Position numbers and translations under genes: made by a program. A DNA stretch of 17,955 nt from UBA9619 sp964630665. Its GTDB lineage: Bacteria > Pseudomonadota > Gammaproteobacteria > Arenicellales > UBA868. The notes under the pieces are model-generated. The model worked only from the letters and a program-made list of their open reading frames with translations. It made no database searches and had not been told where the DNA came from. Below are positions 1 to 6,030 of the stretch, in pieces. Position 1 is the stretch's first letter. Every line of letters begins with the position of its first letter. Location of the stretch: NCBI GenBank assembly GCA_964630665.1, contig CAZVVN010000065.1, positions 1 to 17,955 on the forward strand, written 5' to 3'.

Positions 1-185
1 TCAAGCGCCATGCTCGGTTGGCCGCTGGCCGGGTCTCGAACATGGATGTGACAGATGGCAGCACCTTGCTTTACAGCTGCGATACAGTCGTTCGCGATCT
101 CTTCGGGTGTGACCGGAAGATTGGCATTGTGTTCCCGTGTCGTAAAGCTTCCTGTTACCGCGCAACTCAGAATGGTCGGTTTCAT
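1..185 (-). CDS. BKACE family beta-keto acid cleavage enzyme (DUF849), 5' part only
   Basis: This is the first 61 codons of a gene whose remainder lies left of the window. The N-terminus reads MKPTILSCAVTGSFTTREHN and reaches an HIHVRDP motif at residues 46-52. H46 and H48 match the zinc-binding His pair of the BKACE/Kce family (PF05853). Family members condense a beta-keto acid with acetyl-CoA to give acetoacetate and a new acyl-CoA; Kce of lysine fermentation is the founding member. The start is supported by an AAGGGAG Shine-Dalgarno sequence (complement of 193-199) seven bases upstream. The gene is divergent from the aminotransferase at 379, so the two probably share control. The third metal ligand and specificity residues are outside the window, so the substrate cannot be judged. 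The family assignment is firm. Confidence 0.88.
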   Translation of the reverse strand, partial: MKPTILSCAVTGSFTTREHNANLPVTPEEIANDCIAAVKQGAAICHIHVRDPASGQPSMAL

Positions 186-242
186 GTTGTGGCTCCCTTA
201 AAGGGGTCTGTATGTTTCTCTCGAGCTCTGTTCCCATCGGTT

Positions 243-255
243 CGGCAACGTGCCG
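243..255. promoter_or_regulatory. Inverted repeat CGGCA-acg-TGCCG, candidate operator
   Basis: Perfect 5-bp arms are separated by three bases in the divergent promoter region, 15 bp from the TGTAC palindrome. From BKACE it lies about 60 bp upstream of the start codon. It may be a second regulator site or a small hairpin in the BKACE leader. Confidence 0.25.
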
Positions 256-270
256 GATCGGTTTTCTCTG

Positions 271-281
271 TGTACGGTACA
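271..281. promoter_or_regulatory. Perfect 11-bp palindrome TGTAC-g-GTACA, candidate operator
   Basis: The sequence TGTACGGTACA is a perfect inverted repeat with one central base. It lies in the divergent BKACE/aminotransferase promoter region, immediately downstream of a TATGAT -10-like hexamer read toward BKACE. Short symmetric sites of this size are typical of dimeric regulators such as GntR-family proteins, but it does not fit the standard FadR-subfamily pattern exactly. No regulator gene is in the window. Confidence 0.35.
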
Positions 282-378
282 GGGTGCATCATACCCCTCC
301 CGGCTGGTAACGAAAACACTGCTCGAGCAATGTGGGTAAAATCACAAGTCATCAATATGAGCATACAACAGGGCCATC

Positions 379-1749
379 ATGGATTTTGACAACTCATCCA
401 TCGTCGCTGCATACCGGGCACACTCACCCACATCTGCAGAACTCGCTGAGGCGGCCGGCCAATTATTTCCCAGTGGATTAACCCATGATTCCCGGTATCT
501 TCGGCCCTATGGGATCTATGTCGAAAATGCCGAGGGTTCGAGAAAATGGGACGTAGACGGCAATGAGTACGTCGATTACTTTGGCGGACATGGCGCCCTG
601 CTGCTGGGCCACGGCCATCCTGAAGTCATTGCTGCGGCCCATTCGGCACTGGATGCGGGTTCGCATTTCGGAGCCGGCCACCGGCATGAACTGCGTTGGG
701 CCCAGGTCGTCCAACGATTGATACCCAGTGCCGAACGCGTTCGGTTTACCTCATCCGGGACAGAGGCGACTCATCTGGCCCTACGGTTGGCCCGCGCACA
801 TACCGGCCGGAGCAAGGTCCTGCGCCTGAAGGGACATTTCCACGGCTGGAATGATCACATGACCTCAGGGTACAGCTCCCATTTTGATGGCTCACCAACA
901 CCCGGTGTATTGCCCGGGATTGCCGAAGGGATAAAGCTCATCGATCCGGGTGACCTCGACGCTGCTGCCCAGATACTGCAGGTTGACAACGACATAGCAG
1001 CTATCATTCTGGAGCCGACAGGCGCCTCCTTCGGAATGGTACCCTTGCAGGCTGATTACCTGACCGGGCTGAGGGAATTGACCCTGCGCCATGAGGTGCT
1101 GCTGATTTTTGACGAAGTGGTCACCGGGTTTCGCGTTTCCCGGGGCGGTGCACAGGCGCACTATGGCATCAGTCCTGACCTGACCACGCTGGCTAAGATC
1201 CTTGGCGGTGGATTGCCGGGAGCTGCGGTGGCCGGGCGCGAAGACCTGCTCGAAGCCCTTGATTTCGGTGTCTCTCTGGCGAACAAACGGGAGAAGATCC
1301 AACACCAGGGCACCTTTAATGCCAACCCGGTCTCGGCGGCAGCAGGACATACCGCGCTGTCAATCATCGAGGGGACTGACGCCTGTGAACGTGCCAACAC
1401 ATACGCTGAGCGATTACGAAACCGCCTGAACGAGGTTCTGGCAACAGAAGATATCTCTTGGGCTGCCTATGGAACCTTTTCGGGGTTTCATCTGTTCACC
1501 AATCCCAACGATAGACACCTGGATCCCCTCGCTTTTGCTCCAGGCGAGGCTGGCTGGCAGGAACTCAAATCCAATTCGGCGACCGCGACCGATCGATTCC
1601 GGCTCGCCATGATGGTCAATGGTGTGGATCTCGCCGGCTGGCCGGGTGGTGTTGTCTCTGCGGCTCACGATGACAGCGATCTGGAGCATACGGTCGCGGC
1701 CTTCAGTGAGTCCCTGAAGATGCTTCGAGCGGATGGTCTTCTAGGCTAG
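379..1749 (+). CDS. Class III (GSA-aminomutase-like) PLP-dependent aminotransferase
   Basis: This 456-residue protein is a full-length fold-type I PLP enzyme of the class III aminotransferase family, nearest in pattern to proteins annotated as aspartate aminotransferase family or glutamate-1-semialdehyde aminomutase-like. Visible landmarks are SSGTEA (125-130, phosphate binding), GHFHGW (152-157, cofactor stacking), FDEVVTGFR (244-252, with the pyridine-nitrogen Asp245) and LAKILGGG (271-278) with Lys273 as the Schiff-base lysine. Length is normal for the family. A true heme-pathway hemL is unlikely because the gene sits among catabolic genes: BKACE is divergent, and an amidohydrolase and SDR follow. 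A role as beta- or omega-amino acid transaminase giving a keto acid or semialdehyde is inferred. The ATG at 379 has only a weak CAGGG five bases upstream. Confidence 0.9.
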   Translation: MDFDNSSIVAAYRAHSPTSAELAEAAGQLFPSGLTHDSRYLRPYGIYVENAEGSRKWDVDGNEYVDYFGGHGALLLGHGHPEVIAAAHSALDAGSHFGAGHRHELRWAQVVQRLIPSAERVRFTSSGTEATHLALRLARAHTGRSKVLRLKGHFHGWNDHMTSGYSSHFDGSPTPGVLPGIAEGIKLIDPGDLDAAAQILQVDNDIAAIILEPTGASFGMVPLQADYLTGLRELTLRHEVLLIFDEVVTGFRVSRGGAQAHYGISPDLTTLAKILGGGLPGAAVAGREDLLEALDFGVSLANKREKIQHQGTFNANPVSAAAGHTALSIIEGTDACERANTYAERLRNRLNEVLATEDISWAAYGTFSGFHLFTNPNDRHLDPLAFAPGEAGWQELKSNSATATDRFRLAMMVNGVDLAGWPGGVVSAAHDDSDLEHTVAAFSESLKMLRADGLLG

Positions 1750-1764
1750 CAATCTGCCCTTGAG

Positions 1765-3222
1765 TTGGTCGGCACCGTGACAGAAAGAACTGCTCTAAGA
1801 AACATAGCCTGGCTGGTGTTCTGGGACGGCAGTCGGCATGTGTACCTCCACGATGCCGATCTGGTTTTCGAGGGATGTGAGATCGTCTTTATCGGGAAAG
1901 ATTACGCGGACCGTGCAGAGCGAGAGCTAAATGGCGAGGATTTGCTGGTCATTCCGGGCCTGGTCGACATTCATTCCCACCTCTCATCGGAAGCGATCCG
2001 AAAAGGCATTACCGACGAGACCCTCTCACCCGGTTTCTGGCACAGCTCATTGTATGAGCATTTGCCAGTATTTGACCCGCTTGACGATGCCGGGCGCATG
2101 GCCTGCTTGAATGTCTCAATATCGGAGTTGCTGTTGTCCGGCGTCACGACCGTCGCTGATCTTTCACCGCCCTTCGAGGGCTGGTTGGAGGTGCTTGCCG
2201 AAAGCGGAATGCGTGCAGTCATTGCGCCGCTGTTCAGAGATGCGCGCTGGTACACCCGCAATGGACACTCATTGGAATACGACTGGGACGAGGCAGCCGG
2301 CAGAAAGGCTTTCCGGCGTGCCCAGAGCATAATCGAGCAGACCATTTCGCATCCGTGCGGGAGAATCTCCGCCATGGTCTCGCCTTCCCAGGTCGACACC
2401 TGCGGGGAGGAACTGCTGCGCGACAGCCACGCATTTGCCAAGGAAAGGAACCTGCCCTGGACTATTCACGCCGCACAGTCAGTCACCGAATTCCTGGAGA
2501 TGCAGCGGCGTCACGGCACGACGCCCATCCAGTGGCTCGATGATCTCGGGGTACTGGATGAACGAAGCACAATAGCCCATGGCATTTTTCTAGACCATCA
2601 CCCCTGGCTGCACTGGACCAGTCAGAGGGATCTCGGTTTACTGGCGGAGATCGAAGCAACGATCGCCCATTGCCCGACTGTTTTCTCGCGCCGCGGCATA
2701 GCGTTGAACACCTTCGGTACCTACCTGGATCACGGGGTGCGGTTGGCTGTCGGCACGGACACCTATCCCCACAATATGCTGGACGAGATCCGAACTGCAG
2801 CGATTGTTGCCAGAATTGCCGGCCAGAATGTCGAGGATGTCACCTATCTCGAGTTGTTCAACGCCGCGACCATCGGTGGCGCCAATGCGCTGGGACGCGA
2901 CGATATAGGCCGCCTGGCGGTCGGTTGCAAGGCCGATTTTGCCTGTATCGATCTGAATCACCCTGCTATGCGGCCGCTCCGCGAGCCATTGCGGACCCTG
3001 CTAGTGGTGGCCGCTGATCGGGCAGTGCGGGATGTTTATGTCGATGGAGAGCAGGTCGTTAGAGACGGCACCGTCCAGAGCGTGGACCACGCGAGTGCGT
3101 TGGAGCACCTTCAGGTTGCCCAGGAACAGATGCTGGGCCATGTATCTGAGCGGGACTGGGCAGGCCGGACTGCCGACGCATTAGCACCGATGATGCTGGA
3201 GACAGTCAACTCGCTTGACTGA
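1765..3222 (+). CDS. Metal-dependent amidohydrolase, ATZ/TRZ-type (cytosine deaminase-like)
   Basis: This 485-residue protein has the architecture of the amidohydrolase superfamily: a small N-terminal beta domain, a TIM barrel from about residue 62, and a returning C-terminal beta segment (GCKADFACIDLNHPAMRPL). Metal and catalytic positions are visible: HSH at 70-72 in IPGLVDIHSHL, His235 in WTIHAAQ, His272 in IAHG, His302 in AHCP and Asp332 in GTDT. These fit single-metal deaminase or amide-hydrolase members such as the ATZ/TRZ group. The substrate cannot be read off. It begins 15 bp after the aminotransferase stop, so the two are probably co-transcribed. No ATG is available: I give the TTG at 1765, and the GTG at 1777 is equally possible and would remove four residues. 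Neither has a strong ribosome binding site. Confidence 0.87.
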   Translation: MVGTVTERTALRNIAWLVFWDGSRHVYLHDADLVFEGCEIVFIGKDYADRAERELNGEDLLVIPGLVDIHSHLSSEAIRKGITDETLSPGFWHSSLYEHLPVFDPLDDAGRMACLNVSISELLLSGVTTVADLSPPFEGWLEVLAESGMRAVIAPLFRDARWYTRNGHSLEYDWDEAAGRKAFRRAQSIIEQTISHPCGRISAMVSPSQVDTCGEELLRDSHAFAKERNLPWTIHAAQSVTEFLEMQRRHGTTPIQWLDDLGVLDERSTIAHGIFLDHHPWLHWTSQRDLGLLAEIEATIAHCPTVFSRRGIALNTFGTYLDHGVRLAVGTDTYPHNMLDEIRTAAIVARIAGQNVEDVTYLELFNAATIGGANALGRDDIGRLAVGCKADFACIDLNHPAMRPLREPLRTLLVVAADRAVRDVYVDGEQVVRDGTVQSVDHASALEHLQVAQEQMLGHVSERDWAGRTADALAPMMLETVNSLD

Positions 3223-3265
3223 AATCGGCACCCAAGCCGATCCGGTAGATGAGTTCATATCGTAA

Positions 3266-3272
3266 TGAGGAG
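3266..3272 (+). promoter_or_regulatory. Ribosome binding site deciding the SDR start at 3279
   Basis: TGAGGAG lies six bases before the ATG at 3279. An in-frame ATG at 3249 has nothing comparable, so the downstream start is preferred. Confidence 0.7.
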
Positions 3273-3278
3273 TTACGC

Positions 3279-4052
3279 ATGAGGGGTTCTCTTGAGGGAA
3301 AAGTTGCCTGGATCACCGGCGGTGGAACCGGGATTGGTCGCGCCGCCGGGAGGGCACTGTCTATGGCCGGTGCCAGTGTCGCCTTATCGGGCCGCCGCAA
3401 GGCAGTTCTGGATGAAGCTCTGGCTGAAGCACTGGTGGGCCCGGGAAAGGGCGTCGTGTTACCGCTGGACGTGGCGGATCCAGCATCGGTTCAGTCCGCG
3501 GCCGAGCAGATCCGGACGGAACTGGGGGAGATCGACATTCTGGTCAACAGCGCCGGCCTTAACCTGGCCCAGCGGCGTTACCATCAGATGTCAGTCGAAG
3601 GCTGGCAGCGGGTCATCGCAGCCAACCTAAACGGCGCCTTTTACTGTATCCACGCTGTGTTGCCCGGCATGCGGGAGCGCCGCGATGGCCTGATCATCAA
3701 CATTTCCTCCTGGGCCGGCCGCTATGACTCCTATATCGCCGGCCCGGCTTACGGAGCCTCGAAGCACGGCCTCTCGTCGATGAGCGCTACCCTCAATCTT
3801 GAGGAGGGGCGGTATGGCATCCGCTGCTGCTGCGTTGAGCCGGCGGAAGTCGCCACCGAGATCCTGGACCAGCGGCCGGTGTCCGTCAGTGACGTGGATC
3901 GCCAGAGGATGCTTCAAGTCGAAGACCTGGGTGAGACGATCCGCTTTGTGGCTGAAATGCCTGCCCACGTGTGCCTGAATGAGATCGTTATCAGTCCGAC
4001 CTGGAATCGGGCTCATATGGGGGATGAGGACCAGTACCCCGGTCCCCCGTAG
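3279..4052 (+). CDS. Classical short-chain dehydrogenase/reductase (SDR)
   Basis: This 257-residue protein is a classical SDR with an intact catalytic set. The NAD(P)-binding motif TGGGTGIG is at 13-20, NSAG at 90-93, the Ser region NISS at 141-144, and YGASK at 158-162 gives Tyr158 and Lys162. The C-terminus (after about 230) is longer and more polar than usual and ends in DQYPGPP. It follows the amidohydrolase by 56 bp on the same strand and probably ends that transcription unit. A role in oxidising or reducing a hydroxyl or keto intermediate of the same pathway is inferred; SDR substrates cannot be predicted from these motifs. I chose the ATG at 3279 rather than 3249 because of the TGAGGAG sequence and because SDRs normally begin about ten residues before the glycine motif. 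Confidence 0.88.
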   Translation: MRGSLEGKVAWITGGGTGIGRAAGRALSMAGASVALSGRRKAVLDEALAEALVGPGKGVVLPLDVADPASVQSAAEQIRTELGEIDILVNSAGLNLAQRRYHQMSVEGWQRVIAANLNGAFYCIHAVLPGMRERRDGLIINISSWAGRYDSYIAGPAYGASKHGLSSMSATLNLEEGRYGIRCCCVEPAEVATEILDQRPVSVSDVDRQRMLQVEDLGETIRFVAEMPAHVCLNEIVISPTWNRAHMGDEDQYPGPP

Positions 4053-4100
4053 AAGACCACACAGTCGGGTCCGGCTGGGGACACCTTTCGCATTCTGTGG

Positions 4101-4140
4101 AGGGGAGTCGAATGGCGCGAAAACGCCTCCTGACGCCCCT
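4101..4140. terminator. Imperfect hairpin between convergent SDR genes, candidate bidirectional terminator
   Basis: A near-symmetric hairpin fills much of the 87-bp convergent gap. The outer stem pairs 4101-4105 (AGGGG) with 4136-4140 (CCCCT), the middle stem 4107-4109 with 4132-4134, and the inner stem GGCG (4114-4117) with CGCC (4124-4127) around a six-base CGAAAA loop. One mismatch and one 4x4 internal loop interrupt it. There is no T-tract on either side, so it is not a textbook intrinsic terminator. Its last base overlaps the second SDR's stop codon. Confidence 0.4.
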
Positions 4141-4916
4141 CAGTGGCTCCTGGCACCCAGTCCTCCATCCAGGGTAACCACAGAACCGCACAGATAGGAA
4201 GCGCGTTCAGAGGCCAGGAAAACAACCAGATCTGCTACTTCCTCGGGTTTTGCCGCCCTGCCCAACGGCAGCGCCTCCAAGTAGTCCGCCCAGCGACTGC
4301 TGTCCCCCTTCTCCCTCTGGGCCCTGGCTTGGAGCAGTGCCACGATACGGTCTGTCTGGACCGGACCTGGATTGATCCCGACAACCCGCACCCCGTCATC
4401 AAGGCTGTGACTGCCCAGTGCCCGGGTAAAGGCAATCAGCGCCGAATTCCCAACTGAGCCTGCAATGTAATTAGTATCGGGGCGTTCGCCCGCCAGACCG
4501 ATTACGTTGACGATCACGCCATGCCCCCGGTCTTTCATCTGCTGGTAAAAAAGGCGGCTCAACCCGACGTAACCAAAGACTTTAAGATCCCAGGCGTCCC
4601 GCCATCGCTGGTCGCCCACCTGCTGCAAGTCGCCGGCGGGAATCGCACCGGCGTTGTTGACGAGTATGTCCGTATCGCGGCAGGTCTCGAACAGTCTGGC
4701 GATATTTTTCTGACTGGACAGATCGAGCGAGTGGGTCGTTACCGGCACATTCCAGCGTTGGCCGATAGCCTCGCTCGCCGCAGCCAGGTGATCCTGGTTC
4801 CGGGATACCAGATCCAGGATGCAGCCTTCGGTGGCAAATTCCAGCGCCGCGGCCAGGCCAATGCCTCGGGAACCCCCGGTGATCAGCACCCGCTGGCCTG
4901 ACAAACCCAGTTTCAT
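4140..4916 (-). CDS. SDR-fold protein with degenerate catalytic residues
   Basis: This 258-residue protein has a good SDR cofactor site: TGGSRGIG at 13-20 and NNAG at 87-90. It also has the late INPGPVQTDR segment (181-190) and the C-terminal YLCGSVVTLDGG, both standard in classical SDRs. The catalytic positions are not standard. Where NISS is expected there is NVIG (137-140), and where YxxxK is expected the aligned segment reads GSVGN (153-157). So Ser, Tyr and Lys appear replaced by Gly140, Gly153 and Asn157, and the tetrad Asn aligns with Asp110. Tyr150 is near but has no Lys four residues on. It is convergent with the first SDR and divergent from the ABM-like gene. The start at 4916 follows a clear GGAGGG eight bases upstream. 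It may use other residues or bind rather than turn over its ligand. Confidence 0.85.
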   Translation of the reverse strand: MKLGLSGQRVLITGGSRGIGLAAALEFATEGCILDLVSRNQDHLAAASEAIGQRWNVPVTTHSLDLSSQKNIARLFETCRDTDILVNNAGAIPAGDLQQVGDQRWRDAWDLKVFGYVGLSRLFYQQMKDRGHGVIVNVIGLAGERPDTNYIAGSVGNSALIAFTRALGSHSLDDGVRVVGINPGPVQTDRIVALLQARAQREKGDSSRWADYLEALPLGRAAKPEEVADLVVFLASERASYLCGSVVTLDGGLGARSH

Positions 4917-4924
4917 CGCAGTGT

Positions 4925-4930
4925 CCCTCC
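4925..4930 (-). promoter_or_regulatory. Ribosome binding site deciding the start at 4916
   Basis: The complement reads GGAGGG, eight bases before the ATG at 4916. The frame stays open upstream to 5024 but no start there has a comparable site. Confidence 0.7.
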
Positions 4931-5067
4931 GGGACTGTCCATTTCGTATTCGTGTGTAATACGTGTATTGTGTCCGAACCGCAAGATAATTGCTGGCACG
5001 GCCAGTGCCTTGGGGCACAATCAATATGTAGGGTTCTTGAAGACCTTTCAGCTGAAGTCAATCCATG

Positions 5068-5073
5068 CAGGAG
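5068..5073 (+). promoter_or_regulatory. Ribosome binding site deciding the ABM-like gene start at 5083
   Basis: CAGGAG lies nine bases before the ATG at 5083. The alternative in-frame ATG at 5065 overlaps this site and has no site of its own. Confidence 0.6.
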
Positions 5074-5082
5074 AACAGTTCT

Positions 5083-5388
5083 ATGATCAGCGTAGTCGCA
5101 ACAATCACAGCTCGGGAAGGCGGTCTGCCAAAGTTGCTTGAGCATATCAACGATAATTTGCCCAGTGTGCGGGCAGAGCACGGCTGTATCGAATACCTAC
5201 CAATGGTGGATGCAGAATCCGGGATGGCCGCACAGGTCAAGGATCCCAATGTGGTCATCATGCTCGAGAAGTGGGAAACCATGGAAGCATTGCACGATCA
5301 CGCAGTTGCGCCGCATATGCTGAATTATCGAGAGAAAGTCAAAGATATCGTTCAGAGCGTCTCGTTGAAGGTACTGGAGCCCGCCTGA
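5083..5388 (+). CDS. Antibiotic biosynthesis monooxygenase (ABM) domain protein, quinol monooxygenase-like
   Basis: A small protein of 101 residues with the pattern of a dimeric ferredoxin-like ABM domain: MISVVATITAREGG at the N-terminus, HGCIEY in the middle, VIMLEKWETMEALHDHAVAPHM next, and a final strand SVSLKVLEP. ABM proteins such as YgiN act on quinols without a cofactor, while others only bind hydrophobic ligands; the HDHAVAPHM segment is the conserved helix of this family. The start at 5083 is chosen because it gives the family's normal N-terminus directly on the first strand and has a CAGGAG site. It is divergent from the degenerate SDR, and shared regulation is inferred. A precise substrate cannot be assigned. 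Confidence 0.8.
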   Translation: MISVVATITAREGGLPKLLEHINDNLPSVRAEHGCIEYLPMVDAESGMAAQVKDPNVVIMLEKWETMEALHDHAVAPHMLNYREKVKDIVQSVSLKVLEPA

Positions 5389-5400
5389 CGGGGTGCGGTG

Positions 5401-5410
5401 CCGAATTCGG
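5401..5410. repeat. Perfect 10-bp palindrome CCGAATTCGG after the ABM-like gene
   Basis: The palindrome lies in the 49-bp convergent gap between the ABM-like gene and the cyclotransferase gene. It has no T-tract and no loop room, so I do not call a terminator. Confidence 0.25.
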
Positions 5411-5437
5411 ATAGGGGACCAGTGGGACCGGCCGGCA

Positions 5438-5965
5438 TCAAGCTTGTTTGGGATCCACGTCGGACAGCATTTGTTCGACTTCATAGAGATGCGGTTCATC
5501 GGCCCCCATCGACCTCAGAGCGCTCGCCAGTTGCCGGACGTATTCACTGTTCGGGCCGCTGGGCCCGCGGGCCGAGTTGACCTGGGCCGCAATGTCACTG
5601 GTCGACGCCTCACCCAGGTAGTCCGAATTGTCTGGTCCGGCCACATAGACGATTCCGTCGGCGGCGGACCCGTCCTGGAAAAGAAGCCGCACGGCTTCGC
5701 GGTGATAACCGCCCTTCTCCCGGATATCCAGCACCTTGAGAATGTTTTCTGATTCTTTTCCCGCACACTGGTATGCCATTCCCATGCAGCTCGCACCGGG
5801 TCTTCTGGTCAGAGTGACGACCCGGCCCGGAGCACCCGGTAACCCGCGGTGGTCCGTTGAACCCTGCCAGAATCTCCGTACCCAGCCTTCAATTCGGGCA
5901 GGCTGCCGAGTGATGAAGGGAAAACCCGGTTTCCAGATCAATGAGCCGTAGCCAAATATCCACAT
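5438..5965 (-). CDS. ChaC-like gamma-glutamylcyclotransferase
   Basis: This 175-residue protein begins MWIFGYGSLIWKP, the diagnostic N-terminus of the ChaC family, with the YGSL substrate-binding loop at 6-9 and the catalytic glutamate at Glu83 in LDIREKGGY. ChaC-type enzymes cleave the gamma-glutamyl bond of glutathione to give 5-oxoproline and Cys-Gly in the cytoplasm. Length matches the bacterial family. The frame is open upstream to a GTG at 6010, but the ATG at 5965 gives the conserved N-terminus, so I use it although its ribosome binding site is poor. It is divergent from the MFS transporter with a 65-bp gap. It may belong to glutathione turnover under stress; no close link to neighbours is visible. 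Confidence 0.88.
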   Translation of the reverse strand: MWIFGYGSLIWKPGFPFITRQPARIEGWVRRFWQGSTDHRGLPGAPGRVVTLTRRPGASCMGMAYQCAGKESENILKVLDIREKGGYHREAVRLLFQDGSAADGIVYVAGPDNSDYLGEASTSDIAAQVNSARGPSGPNSEYVRQLASALRSMGADEPHLYEVEQMLSDVDPKQA

Positions 5966-6030
5966 GATGGTCAAAAGGACAAAAGTTGGAGGGTTGCTTT
6001 CCTCGCTCACCAGCGGCGGGGCAGCTTAAC

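Larger units (their letters stand above)
186..378. promoter_or_regulatory. Divergent promoter region between BKACE and aminotransferase genes
   Basis: This 193-bp gap separates two divergent genes and must hold both promoters. It contains two short perfect inverted repeats, CGGCA-acg-TGCCG (243-255) and TGTAC-g-GTACA (271-281), which look like regulator sites. On the minus strand a TATGAT hexamer (complement of 288-293) resembles a -10 element just upstream of the second palindrome, but I see no good -35 at the right distance. On the plus strand TAAAAT at 337-342 is a possible -10, again without a clear -35. A further palindrome, CCCTT-a-AAGGG (195-205), overlaps the BKACE ribosome binding site. 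Confidence 0.5.
4917..5082. promoter_or_regulatory. Divergent regulatory region with two three-armed inverted repeats
   Basis: This 166-bp region separates the degenerate SDR from the ABM-like gene. It holds GTATT (4946-4950), AATAC (4958-4962) and GTATT (4965-4969), and separately GGCAC (4995-4999), GTGCC (5005-5009) and GGCAC (5014-5018). In each set the middle arm can pair with either neighbour. A possible minus-strand promoter for the SDR is TTGCGG (complement of 4979-4984), 17 bp, then TATTAC (complement of 4956-4961); the first repeat set would overlap it. This is suggestive of repressor control but unproven. Confidence 0.4.

Noticed and set aside
18..389. 123-residue plus-strand ORF at the left edge
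   Set aside because: It overlaps the BKACE coding region on the other strand and the divergent promoter region, and its sequence has no protein-like features.
379..1749. Annotation of the aminotransferase as hemL
   Set aside because: The family resemblance is real, but the neighbourhood is catabolic and the N-terminal substrate region is not clearly that of glutamate-1-semialdehyde aminomutase.
4994..5010. Possible sigma-54 promoter: TGGCACG with GC at the correct -12 spacing
   Set aside because: The -24 part is perfect but the -12 part reads gTGCc, not TTGCA/T. The same bases are explained by the GGCAC/GTGCC inverted repeat, and no enhancer-binding regulator is nearby.
5401..5436. Terminator between the ABM-like and ChaC-like genes
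   Set aside because: There is a 10-bp palindrome and GC-rich CCGGCCGG but no stem-loop with a proper loop and T-tract.
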